DNA from: Brachynemurus nebulosus
Taxonomy: Eukaryota; Arthropoda; Insecta; Neuroptera; Myrmeleontidae
Assembly (NCBI GenBank): GCA_035578155.1
Contig: JAPWDM010000021.1
Location: 5,375,704-5,439,703, forward strand
Direction of reading: 5' to 3'
Length of the DNA stretch: 64,000 bases
A program made the translations under genes and the position numbers. Of the stretch, positions 34,661 to 44,200 are shown one piece after another (the first letter of the stretch is position 1; every line of letters starts with the position of its first letter). Below the pieces are notes generated by a model, which saw nothing but the letters and a program-made list of their open reading frames with translations, was not told where the DNA came from and did not search any database.

Positions 34661-35764
34661 TTAAATTCGTATATCCACAGGTCCACTTTTCAGAGATTCG
34701 TTTTGATGAGAGCAATCAATGAATATGATGGGAGCAATTTTTTTGTACTCTTCACAATTTAACAATGATTCATTTGTAGTATTCTTCAAGTCATTGTAGG
34801 CTTCTTGAAATTTTGAATACATATGGTATGCCAGTGCATATTTATTATTAGCGAAATCTAAATGCAGGTCCATGTATGGATATTTCTTTGAATTCAAATA
34901 CACCTTGATATCAAAAAGTTCACAGTGATCGAAAATGGTAGCATTTTTCTCTTTTTTATTACGCCGATCTGTTTGTAATGCAAATATAATATAACGAGGT
35001 TTTTCCAATTGTGTCGTTGTTTTCACCGACCAAATGTTGTGTTTCGTTATTGGAACCGTCGGCTGTATGTCCATATTCCAAGTGCGAAAAGCGGTAGGTA
35101 TATCTTGACTATTTTCCACAATTTTTAACAATCTTAATTTCGACTCATCAGCAACTGTAACATGCGGAACCATCCACTGAATTTTGTGTAAATGAAAAGT
35201 GACATCATCCGTTACTGAAACAATTGCATCCAGATCGGTTCGCGCGCGAATCATAATCAGTTGATGTTTTGCATTAATAATAACTTTCTTATAATGGTTA
35301 ATGAAACCAAACACTCGATCCAACGGTAGACAGAAACTAAAATACCCCTTGTCAGATACTTTGATTTTTTCATCTAGACCACACCATCCTGCGTTTTGTA
35401 GCTGCTGGCTCTGGTTTTCATTTAATGATAAATAATTCATTAGTGTAGTTGTTGGACCGACGTATTTACACTGATCAATTTCCACATCGTTTAGTTCATA
35501 TCGCATTTCTTCAAACAAGTACGCCATTGAATTATTGCTTAATTCCGCTGTAGCCGATACTGTTCCATCACTCTTCAGCAGTTGTACTTCTATGTAAAGA
35601 TAACTCTTGTGCGGTAACAAAATTAAATTTTGATCCTGTATACAAATTCGAATTTCGTCGCTGTTGTTATATGCATTCAAAAATGGTGAATATGCATGCT
35701 CCTCTAGCTTCGAAATGCTTTCATCAAAATTAATAGTCGTATCGACGTTTAAAATACTATTCAT
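34661..35764 (-). CDS. Hexon-like major capsid protein
   Basis: An open 367-codon frame from a clear ATG, nearly identical to the broken copy at 261-1388. This would be the double jelly-roll major capsid protein that assembles the icosahedral shell. I see a beta-rich, low-helix protein with YLYIEVQLLK, the MAYLFEEMRYELNDVEIDQ segment and a conserved KYPYMDLHLDFANNKYALAYHMY stretch (positions about 290-312). At 367 residues it is shorter than many hexons (400-650), yet it starts and ends cleanly. It lies after penton and the small basic frame; the basic frame's stop overlaps this ATG. Confidence 0.75.
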   Translation of the reverse strand: MNSILNVDTTINFDESISKLEEHAYSPFLNAYNNSDEIRICIQDQNLILLPHKSYLYIEVQLLKSDGTVSATAELSNNSMAYLFEEMRYELNDVEIDQCKYVGPTTTLMNYLSLNENQSQQLQNAGWCGLDEKIKVSDKGYFSFCLPLDRVFGFINHYKKVIINAKHQLIMIRARTDLDAIVSVTDDVTFHLHKIQWMVPHVTVADESKLRLLKIVENSQDIPTAFRTWNMDIQPTVPITKHNIWSVKTTTQLEKPRYIIFALQTDRRNKKEKNATIFDHCELFDIKVYLNSKKYPYMDLHLDFANNKYALAYHMYSKFQEAYNDLKNTTNESLLNCEEYKKIAPIIFIDCSHQNESLKSGPVDIRI

Positions 35765-35948
35765 TTTTTCTTTTCTTCTTTTTCTTCAAAGTCAAACCCA
35801 ACTGTTGTAAAAAATTTGCGTTTGCCAAAGTTAATGGTCGCTTTCTTGTCACCGATCTGCTTAGGCTAGTGGTAAGTTGTAAACTGTGTGATTGTATCGG
35901 TTTTTCTTCATTAAATACCAACGTGTTTATGCCGGCTTTAAGTGTAAC
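35757..35948 (-). CDS. Small basic capsid-block protein (copy 2), no ATG
   Basis: 63 open codons between stops. The C-terminus is strongly basic (KKKKKRK), preceded by RPLTLANANFLQQLGL. The stop overlaps the hexon ATG. No in-frame ATG, so expression would need the penton frame, splicing or a non-ATG start. It could be a core or pX-like DNA-binding capsid component. Confidence 0.4.
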   Translation of the reverse strand, partial: VTLKAGINTLVFNEEKPIQSHSLQLTTSLSRSVTRKRPLTLANANFLQQLGLTLKKKKKRKNE

Positions 35949-36622
35949 TTAATCGTTATCGTTTCGTCTCGAAAATTAACCAAATTGCCGTCTTGATCCA
36001 CAATACGGAGCACTAGAGATGTTATTCGTTGCACGCTCACAGGCATATAGATGCCTGATTATTGTATTTGGTGTCTCACTTATTTTATACCCAGCTTCAA
36101 CTTGTATAGAAAACGAATAGATATTATGTGACTCAATGTTATTCAGGTAGCTGTTTGTTGTAATATTTGTCTCAATTTGCACCAGATTGACTTTCATAAT
36201 GTTCATTGGCTTATCCGAATTATAGTAGTGATCCCCCGGTAGTTTTCGTTTATTGAAACCCAACAATGACCCGATAGATCGGTCTTTATCGAAATGTATT
36301 GTTTCGGTACATTTAATTGAACTTTTTAACGTATTGTTATTTGCACGTAGTAAAAGCTGCGCATTTTTTTACCACTTTTTGCCAACATATCATCCATATA
36401 AGTTTCCAAGTCGTAGTTACCAACAGGTATCTCGATGTAATGCGGAGCCTTGTCGTCATCACCGAAATGAAACAAATTATTTGTTTCATCCACGTTTGGT
36501 ACAGAATTATACGTCTCGAAATTAATTAGTCCACAAACATAATTACCGGGTAATTCAATAGGCGGGAAATATTCAGCGGTTAATATTGATGAGTTTCCAC
36601 TTAAGGCTAGTGTGAACGACAT
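35927..36622 (-). pseudogene. Penton-like capsid protein, copy 2, frameshifted
   Basis: The ATG at 36620-36622 begins MSFTLALSGNSSILTAEYFPP. The frame shifts at a run of seven A near 36363-36369 (coding strand) and again at a 5-bp insertion near 36051-36056. In between lies the LGFNKRKLPGDHYY segment. The first break is shared with copy 1, the second is not. Single jelly-roll vertex protein by family. The gene sits between protease and hexon, the order found in adintoviruses. Confidence 0.7.
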
Positions 36623-36671
36623 GATGTTTAAGACACAAATAAACCAAGTTATACATTACAGAAATATTTAT

Positions 36672-37070
36672 TTATACAATATTGCTTTTGTTGTATAAAA
36701 ATTCTAAACAAAGATGACCACAATTAAAATTATTATAATTTTGATAAACATTATAATTATATTTAATATTGTTTCCATGTAGATATTTTGCAACTTCAAC
36801 AGGCGGTGGTAAATTCCCATAACTATCAAAATATTCCACATTTTTATTGTTTTTTTCATATGCCACCCAATGACTTCCAGATCCAGATGAACTTTCCAAA
36901 TTAACAACACCGCATTCCTTTCGCCATGGTCGTTTTGGTAATTCGTCCCTCATGAATACACCACGGAAATTTGGTAAATGCTTGGTTCCAAACTGATAGA
37001 TGTCGTAATTAGTTAACGGTCTATTGGGCAGCTCGCTCAGTGGTTTTTTGATTCGATAAAAAGACCCCAT
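36672..37070 (-). CDS. Adenain-like cysteine protease
   Basis: 132 codons from an ATG at 37068-37070. The catalytic layout of adenovirus-type (C5) proteases is visible: the histidine in GSHWVAYE (about residue 75), an acidic residue in EYFDSYG (about 88), and the cysteine in NCGHLCLEFL (about 122). It matures capsid proteins by cleavage. Short for adenain (about 200 residues), but Polinton versions can be this compact. It overlaps the 3' end of the minor capsid gene by about 34 bp in another frame. No disabling change is seen. Confidence 0.85.
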   Translation of the reverse strand: MGSFYRIKKPLSELPNRPLTNYDIYQFGTKHLPNFRGVFMRDELPKRPWRKECGVVNLESSSGSGSHWVAYEKNNKNVEYFDSYGNLPPPVEVAKYLHGNNIKYNYNVYQNYNNFNCGHLCLEFLYNKSNIV

Positions 37071-37867
37071 CCTTTTCTGTACGGTTTTAAATAAAGTCCA
37101 GTACCAGATTTCGATCCGAGAGCGATTGCTTCCATCATTTTGTTATGTCTCTGATTTTCATCCAACTGTTTCTGCGCTGTTTTGTACGTATTAATTGCTT
37201 TTGCAACACCAGCTTCGCCACCAGCAAGTGACTTCACGGCAGACAATCCAGCAAATAGTGGAACTAGAAATGGTAAAATTCCACCAGTTTTTGGTATCGG
37301 TATAATTCTTGGCGATGTAAGCTGATTCTTGTTCTTCTTAAAAATTGTTTTAGCCGCTTTCAGTGCTATTTTGACTGAATCTTTTATAGTTTTTGGTTTG
37401 TTTCTCTTCAATATACTTCTTATATCACGAACTCCAGCACCAAATATTAATTTCTTTCCATTTTTGTTTGCCTTCTCCCTATTTGAATGGCCCATCCCCA
37501 ATTTTACTTTTGATTTCATCGCGTTCGTCACAGCCCAAGCAGCAGCTCGTTCACCAAAATTTGCCCCTGATGATTTAACTCGTTCCCACGCTTTGTTGGC
37601 TAAAATTAAATCAGCCTTGTGTCGATCGTTAATATTTTTGAATTGTGAATAGGCGATATCGTGTTCTTTACATGCAGCGTCCAATTTGTTTATACCGGGG
37701 TCGCCTCGCAACAGTCGTTCTCGTAGTTTAGTTCCAGGTCCACAATACTGGTAGCCGGGTATGTGTAGTTCAAATGGCAGCTTGTTGATTGTAAAATTTA
37801 TTAGTCCCCTACCAGATGTTTTCACTTTACTTGTTCGCCTGCAACTGGCACCTTGTTGTTTTCGCAC
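37037..37867 (-). CDS. Minor capsid protein with parvovirus-type phospholipase A2 domain
   Basis: The PLA2 core is clear: the Ca-binding loop YCGPGTKL and the catalytic helix LDAACKEHDIAYSQ with its His-Asp pair (about residues 40-75). Such domains breach endosomal membranes during entry in parvoviruses and are found in some adintovirus minor capsid proteins. The C-terminal half is basic and then hydrophobic (GGILPFLVPLFAGLSAVKSLAGG). The nominal start is GTG and no in-frame ATG precedes the domain; the true start may lie upstream, where the frame stays open past TTTCTGTTTTCAG (a possible 3' splice site near 37888). Divergent from the ATPase gene. Confidence 0.75.
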   Translation of the reverse strand: MRKQQGASCRRTSKVKTSGRGLINFTINKLPFELHIPGYQYCGPGTKLRERLLRGDPGINKLDAACKEHDIAYSQFKNINDRHKADLILANKAWERVKSSGANFGERAAAWAVTNAMKSKVKLGMGHSNREKANKNGKKLIFGAGVRDIRSILKRNKPKTIKDSVKIALKAAKTIFKKNKNQLTSPRIIPIPKTGGILPFLVPLFAGLSAVKSLAGGEAGVAKAINTYKTAQKQLDENQRHNKMMEAIALGSKSGTGLYLKPYRKGWGLFIESKNH

Positions 37868-37911
37868 AGGAATATTAAGGTGAACTGAAAACAGAAATGT
37901 ATGCCAGCTGT

Positions 37912-37919
37912 TTTTATAG
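37912..37919 (-). promoter_or_regulatory. TATA box before minor capsid gene
   Basis: TCTATAAAAA on the minus strand, about 45 bp upstream of the open frame, in the 126-bp divergent region shared with the ATPase gene. Confidence 0.45.
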
Positions 37920-37921
37920 AT

Positions 37922-37931
37922 ATTATAAATA
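37922..37931 (+). promoter_or_regulatory. TATA-like site before ATPase gene
   Basis: ATTATAAATAG on the plus strand, about 65 bp before the ATG at 37994. It is back to back with the minus-strand TATA box. Confidence 0.35.
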
Positions 37932-37993
37932 GATTAAAATTTTACGTAATTTGTTAGTATACGAAATAATCTAATTCGAACAACACTAATAAA

Positions 37994-38565
37994 ATGTCTT
38001 CATTTATAAAACAGCGGGAAACCCTACCGGTAACTGATTTTGAATTGTCATTGAATAATGGCGATAACTCCAAGAAAAACGGCCCACTGCTACCCAACAG
38101 TATTAGAGCAGTCGTTTGTGGACCGAGTGGATGTGAAAAAACTTCACTGCTTATTTCACTAATACAACATCCCAATGGCTTGACGTTTGAAAATATATAC
38201 ATCTACTCCAAATCATTGCATCAACCGAAATATGAATATCTAAAACAAATTATTAAACTTGTTAAAGGTATGGGGTTTTTCACATTCTCCAATAACGAAT
38301 ATGTCGTACCACCAATGGACGCTTTACCAAATTCATTGATAATATTCGATGATGTATCTGTGCGGGAAGAATAGAAGAATATTTTTGTCAATCTCGACAC
38401 TACAACGACGATTGTTTTTACCTAACACAGGCGCATACAGCAGCACCCAAACACAATATTCGGGACAATACAAATTTTATTACTGTCTTCAAACAAGCTG
38501 ATCTGAACCTTAAACATATTTACGATGACCACATCAATACCGACATGTCTTCATAGACTTCAAAA
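37994..38565 (+). pseudogene. Genome-packaging ATPase (A32/FtsK-like), broken
   Basis: ATG at 37994. Walker A reads VVCGPSGCEKTSLL (about residues 40-53), with Glu where the last glycine before Lys-Thr is usual. Walker B reads NSLIIFDDV (about 116-124). This would drive viral DNA into the capsid. A stop at 38372-38374 ends the frame just after Walker B. Sequence of the missing C-terminal part continues in another frame to about 38560. Both the Walker A change and the frameshift argue for an inactive gene. Confidence 0.8.
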
Positions 38566-38634
38566 ACCTATGTTAAGAGTGCTGGCGAGATAAATATGGA
38601 TTCTTAACTATCTGCAAAGAAGACGATATTCACA

Positions 38635-38727
38635 ATGGGAGACATCGAAACAAGCTTGACCGCTTTTGGAGAGGGCGTTGATGAGCTGACCAACCGGTGC
38701 ATTAACTGTGTTAAGCCAGTCTGATAA
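38635..38727 (+). CDS. Short unknown frame
   Basis: ATG GGA GAC opens 30 codons (MGDIETSLTAFGEGVDELTN). Followed by several stops. It may be a decayed gene of the provirus. Confidence 0.2.
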
Positions 38728-38800
38728 CCGGTTTCAACAGGCTGTCAACTGCTATAACTACGGCAGTAACCAAGCTGTTGGCTGATATTAATCCCTTACT

Positions 38801-38810
38801 TATAAATAAG
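38801..38810 (+). promoter_or_regulatory. TATA box of plus-strand block
   Basis: TATAAATAAG, 71 bp before the ATG at 38872. Confidence 0.45.
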
Positions 38811-38871
38811 CAGCTGTCATGATGAAGTTTCAGTTCTTGAGAGACCGTTGCACGAAACACTTGTCACCAAG

Positions 38872-39405
38872 ATGGATAAGAGGAAGAAGGAGCTTGCTAA
38901 AAAGAATATTATAAAAACGGCAAGCAATATACGGAAAAAATTTAAGGCCTTACGATCGGGGAAGGTGGAATCAGAGATGTTGTTGATTTTCATGAACATA
39001 CCAAAAAGTGGTTTATATAATACTAAAGATTTAAATGCGTATAGGCAAAATTTAAAGCAAACAAATGCGCACAGACGAAATTACAATTCAAACCAGCAAA
39101 TTAAAGGTAGCTCAAGTTTTAAGTACGTAAACATTATTAGTCAGCTGTTTCCAATCAGTTCCGCTACAAAAGCAATACTAAGAAAAACATATGGCACAAG
39201 AAGTCGCGTCGGAAGCTTTCCAAGATCCGGACATGGTTTAATGCAGTTCAATAATTTGCAAAACTTTATATACTGGGACGATCCGAATGAACTGGTCAGT
39301 CGACTACGATTACTAGTAGCATCACAAGAGGCGGGACATACCGGACATAATAATGAAATTATATCCATCATCGAAGAACTGAGGGAACCAGATATTATCG
39401 AGTAA
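38872..39405 (+). CDS. Conserved adintovirus/Polinton hypothetical protein
   Basis: ATG at 38872 (MDKRKKELAKKN); the frame is open further upstream but without ATG. About 177 residues: a basic N-terminal third, SSSFKYVNIISQLFP in the middle, and a very characteristic end (FIYWDDPNELVSRLRLLVASQEAGHTGHNNEI, about 125-156, then SIIEELRE). I recall this ending as a recurrent protein of insect Polinton-like elements, found just upstream of a tail-fibre-like gene and integrase as here. Function unknown. Two bases separate its stop from the next ATG. Confidence 0.6.
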   Translation: MDKRKKELAKKNIIKTASNIRKKFKALRSGKVESEMLLIFMNIPKSGLYNTKDLNAYRQNLKQTNAHRRNYNSNQQIKGSSSFKYVNIISQLFPISSATKAILRKTYGTRSRVGSFPRSGHGLMQFNNLQNFIYWDDPNELVSRLRLLVASQEAGHTGHNNEIISIIEELREPDIIE

Positions 39406-39407
39406 TT

Positions 39408-39830
39408 ATGGATAAGTTTGGTCGTGTGCGTAACAGAAAGATAATTATAGACAAGTACGGCCGAGTGCATGACAAAAGTATTAAAAAGGAACTGCTTAAA
39501 CAAATTGGATTGAAGTTGACACGTATGGGAAACTATGATATTGGACACAGACAATTGACAAATGTAAGAGATCCGGCCGATGATCAAGATGTGGTAAATT
39601 TAAAATTTTTAAAAAGTTTTGTAGAAGAACAGTTAGCTGCAGGAACAGCAAAGCTACCCGATTCTTTTATAATTCATACACAAGAAGTAATAAAGGTATT
39701 AGATCAACGACTGTCGAAGGTTGAACGAGGGTTTGGCGAGATCTTAAAGTTTTATGAAGAGATTAATGAAGAACTTGTTAAACTAACCACAATAAAAAGT
39801 AAAAATGAGCAAATGGCAAGTGGTATGTGA
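39408..39830 (+). CDS. Viral protein with phage tail-fibre-like repeat motif
   Basis: 140 codons from ATG. After two FGRV/YGRV repeats (DKFGRVRNRKIIIDKYGRVHDK) comes a segment, GHRQLTNVRDPADDQDVVNLKFLKSFV (about 50-76). It has the N-V-x-D-P-x-D-x-Q-D-x-V-x-x-x-Y/F-L pattern well known from phage tail-fibre and baseplate proteins. The C-terminus is a predicted coiled coil (VEEQLAAG and KVLDQRLSKVERGFGEILKFYEEINEELVKL). A trimeric fibre or attachment role is inferred. It overlaps the integrase start by 26 bp in another frame. Confidence 0.5.
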   Translation: MDKFGRVRNRKIIIDKYGRVHDKSIKKELLKQIGLKLTRMGNYDIGHRQLTNVRDPADDQDVVNLKFLKSFVEEQLAAGTAKLPDSFIIHTQEVIKVLDQRLSKVERGFGEILKFYEEINEELVKLTTIKSKNEQMASGM

Positions 39831-40460
39831 ACTACACAGGCCAGCGCGAAAGAATTTGCCACGGAGACATGTGATCGTGAAAGGAATTGATGATCTTTGG
39901 CAGTGTGATTTAATTGAAATGGGTACTTATACATCAGTGAATAAAAACTACAATTACCTGTTAACAATAATTGACTTGTTCTCGAAACGGGCGCGGGCGA
40001 TACCAGTAAAAAATAAAACTGCAAAAGAGGTGACAGCTGGAAACATAGAACAATTAAAATGCGACCGCGCGATGTAACACCAAGCAAGGAGAATATGCTT
40101 CTTTCAACTGTTTACAATTATGCACAAACTGCCGCCAAACCAAAATATAAAGTTGGTGATATTGTTCGTATTAGCAAGTATAAATCCCAATTTGACAAAG
40201 GATATCTACCATCATGGTCAACTGAACTTTTTAAAATAATTAAGGTACAATTAACTAACCCGATTACGTACCTATTAGAGGATTATCAAGGTAATCCAAT
40301 ACAAGGTGGTTTCTATAACGAAGAACTCCAGAAAGTGAAGTATCCGGATGTGTATTTAGTGGAAAAGGTGTTGAAAAAGAAGAATGATAAAATATATGTG
40401 AAATGGCTTGGATTCGGAAATGATCACAACTTATGGATATCGTCATCCCAGTTAATATAA
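39805..40460 (+). pseudogene. Retroviral-type integrase with chromodomain, core deleted
   Basis: The N-terminal part (39805-40046) has the start of the rve fold: LWQCDLIEMG (first catalytic aspartate), YLLTIIDLFSKRARAIPVKNKTAKEV. The sequence then jumps to the C-terminal region (40059-40460): YNYAQTAAKPKYKVGDIVRISKYK (SH3-like) and a chromodomain, VEKVLKKKNDKIYVKWLGFGNDHNLWI. The stretch that should carry the second Asp and the Glu is missing, so the enzyme cannot be active. The chromodomain probably steered integration to marked chromatin, as in chromoviruses and Polintons. Confidence 0.88.
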
Positions 40461-40515
40461 ATATGTTGAACCATCGTATTCATCAGTCATTTTTGGTGAA
40501 ACTGTAGCAGCAACA

Positions 40516-41100
40516 ATGATAGCAGTAGAAAAACCCATCCAAGACCACATAACAATGGAAAAAAACAGTATACGACGTCGATTTTTGAATAAAATGCTTG
40601 ATAATGCTATTAGAATGCGTGATGTCGAAACAGTTAGATTTATTTCAATGAAGAAGCGCGAACTTTTCTGTCCTGGAAAAATAACATTTGGAATTAAACA
40701 CAATACATCTAGAGAGGTGTTGGAAATATTATTCAACTATACCTTCGAAACGAATGAAAACTTTGTATCTGAACTTGATTCGCTTAAAGATGTTGTTACA
40801 AATTGGTTACGAGCAGCTGTAGAATATGCTCGACCAGAACTGTTAAAATTTGTGTTGGACATAATTAAAAAATACGGCATTCAAGGCGTGTGTCTGAACA
40901 AAGAAGATGATGACGACAGCGATAACGAAGATAATTGTCTGATGTGTTGGATTTGGCAGAATATTGAAAAAGGCCGTAATGATCCGACAGCTCAATTTGG
41001 TTTTGAGTCAGGGCCGGACAGTGGTCCTTGGCCTGCAGTTTGTCTTAAGAATTATTTAGACGTCGATAAATTATTACGAGAACATTTATACATAAATTAG
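40516..41100 (+). CDS. Unknown viral protein, 194 aa
   Basis: Clean ATG and stop. An N-terminal helical region (FLNKMLDNAIRMRDVETVRF) suggests an ankyrin-like repeat start. There is an acidic run (KEDDDDSDNEDN, about 138-149), a CLMCWIW segment and an ending LKNYLDVDKLLREH. Last gene of the plus-strand block, and it converges on the PolB 3' end. I do not recognise a family. It remains open while its neighbours are broken. Confidence 0.5.
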   Translation: MIAVEKPIQDHITMEKNSIRRRFLNKMLDNAIRMRDVETVRFISMKKRELFCPGKITFGIKHNTSREVLEILFNYTFETNENFVSELDSLKDVVTNWLRAAVEYARPELLKFVLDIIKKYGIQGVCLNKEDDDDSDNEDNCLMCWIWQNIEKGRNDPTAQFGFESGPDSGPWPAVCLKNYLDVDKLLREHLYIN

Positions 41101-41227
41101 ACATAATTTTTACATGTATTATTATTGTTTGTTAATAAAATCATAATGTTCTAGACGCATTATTATGATTTAGTAATAATAAAACTTTAATAAAAATGAT
41201 CATTTTTATTTTCCACCCCTTTACATT

Positions 41228-44200
41228 TTAATACAATTTACAATTAAAAAATAATAAATATAACTTATAATTTTTATAAATAGTAACTAAAGCTACAGGA
41301 TCATCACCTTTTTTCACAATACAATAGGATTTGGCTTTTACACCGATAAATTTTTCAATAATTGTTCCAGAACACTCATCTTTAAATTTGCCAAGCACTT
41401 TTTTATTTAAACGAGGCAACCCATATATGTTGTCACTCGTAAAATCACTTGTGTCAAAATAAGCACTAATGTCTGGCTTAATATCAGCATAAAAGTCTTC
41501 TGTTTGTATGTTATCAGATAATTTAACGTTATCGCCATATTTTGGTTTTATATTCCCATAATGAAAATCATTACATTAGTGTTTTCGACAATTCAAGAAC
41601 ACTAAATCCTACATATATTGGTTTGTTATAAATAACTTTTAAACGATTCATTTGCACAATCACTAGGTTTTCATGTATAACCGACCGTCTTGCCAAACAC
41701 ACTATTGTTCATTAGCTTATAAAAGTCTTTTTCAAAATTATTTGTTGCCTTAGAGCGGAGTTCAGTGTTCAAGCCAATGTAGTTTTTAAGCCACGACGAT
41801 TGATTAAATTGGAGCACACGATGTATTTTTGTTAATTTTAAACCATATTTGAGGCACTGTTTTAAACTGCGGTAATGAATAACATATTTCTTTTTATCAG
41901 AAACACTAGCTATTAGTTTTCTGTTTTTTGATGTGATGTACGGCGGCTTCTCATTCTCCGGGCAGAATGGTAAATCTTCATGGTGGTCGTGAAGTGTTTT
42001 TGGATACTGAAGATCCACTTCCAGTATATAACCAACACCAGCGTCATCAGCGATCGTGGATACATCAAAGTCTTTCAATTCACATTCCGAGACCCACTTG
42101 AAATCGTTGATTGGTAAGTGCTGCGACATAGCCCATCCGTATAAGTTGTTCGCATCCAGGTATTGAATAAACGTTGACGGTTTTGTTGGATCATAATTCT
42201 GGCAGTACTTATTATTAGCTTCGCTATAGCGTTCATAACACTGTGCTAAACCTCCACGCATTCCTTTTTGAATAAAATGTATCATGTCAATATATGTGAG
42301 GAGTTCTAGTTTCACTTGAGTATATTTTAACATGGCGTCCCAGCTCAGTCCCGGGGCGCTAAAGTATTGACATAGATCCAATTGATACGTTCTGAAGCAA
42401 ACGTCTCGAAAATTCTCAGAAACATCTGTCAGTAAGAGTACGTCAGTTTTTAAATACAAACCTGAATGTTCGCCCAATGTTTCTGTTTCAAATTCGTGCC
42501 AGATTTGTTGTGCACGTTGATATTCGTTATCAGTGATATGTGCTGTATTTAGATTACTATAAAATGCCGACTTTGGTGGTAACGTGCGTTCTTCAAGACG
42601 TTCAACATTATTAACATATTCATAAGGAAACACACCCTTTTCCTTAATTAAATTAAATTGGTGGTCTTCAGGATACGCTCGACGCACTTCAACAAACTGC
42701 TCCGGTTTCAAATTATTAGCCAACTTGTCTAGACTGCTTGCTATAAATCGGAACGAATCGAAACGAAGTTGAATTGACTTTGTTTTTTTCGCATCATTTT
42801 CATCTACATTTTCATCTTCTTCTTCAACATCAGGTTCATTATCGCCATCATTATCATCTATTTTGATATGTTTGGTGAAGGAAATGTAGCGTTGTTTGTT
42901 GTTGGCAATGACATCAATTTTTTCTTTAGCTATACCAAATTCACGTACAACGAAATGAGCGTCGTTACCGGATAAATTGTGAAAGATTACGGATATGAAT
43001 TTTGGCAACTTGTATTGTAAATTACAATTATTGTGTGCAGCACCACGGAATTCACCAGTTAAATGATCATGGTCCCGCACACGATCTCCTCTTAATACAT
43101 TACCACATATAAAACAGGTTGTTGCATTTATGTACTGCATTTGCTGGGCTGGTGTTAACGGTTTCATCGGCACTTGTTTGTCCAGAATACTGTGTAGACG
43201 TCTCGCTTCTTCTAGTGATGCGACTCGAGTAGGATTTTGTGACTCGAGTCATTCGAGTAATTTTGCTACGTTACTCGAATTGTACTCGAGTTTTCGAGTC
43301 ACTCGAGTTAACTATTTTACTCCCTGCAACTCGAGTAAGATTTTTTTAAGCATTTTTAAATACCTTTATTGAATTAGTAATATGAGACATACATATACAT
43401 ATATTATATTGTATACAGGCATTTGTTTTTAAGAATATATGCTATGGTTCATTTCAGTTAAATTTAACCATGCTTCGTCACTTTGAATTTAAATAATTTC
43501 CGTTTTCTTGGCTTTATCACTTTTATTATTGCATTTATGTAAATTTTAAATTTGCAGATTATTTTCAGAAAATAATAAAAGATTGATTTGTTTCGAATAT
43601 AAGAATTATTTAATTTTTTAACGAAAACTTAAGATTAATTGTATCTGAAATGAGGTATAACTGAAATTTGTTAAAATTCGGTAACGGTAAAAATCTGAAT
43701 TTCACTTGTTAAATTGTGTATTTTTATTACAGAATTACTGGAAGTCTGCTTGAAAATAAAACATAATAATAATGCTTATTTACGTTAAATTTAGTTGTGA
43801 ATTATTTAAGGAAAGTCTTTTTTTTTTTCGTAAATTAAAAATAATTTTTTTTTGTTTGTTTAAATCTTTCAGTTGTATTTTTCTTATTTAAATATTTCAA
43901 TTTTATTGACTAAAAAGTGGAAAAAATCAAGTTATCATTATATTTAAGTCAGTTATCGGTGTAATCGATTATACCTCGATTAATATACCGATTATAAGTA
44001 GATTACAATTATTAGTATATAATCGATTAATCGATTGGTAAAATAATCGACTCGGCACATCATTATTATACACCAATACTTTATTAGTAATATTAACGAA
44101 AGCTAAATTCAAAATCACACGCATGTCACACATTCATAAAATAATATTCAATAGTTCAATCAACTTAATATGGTGCGACCACGATTAGAGAAAAGTGAGG

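Noticed and set aside
36253..36525. Plus-strand frames of 70-90 codons across the penton genes (also 1870-2155)
   Set aside because: They mirror the minus-strand penton coding sequence in both copies and have no domain of their own.
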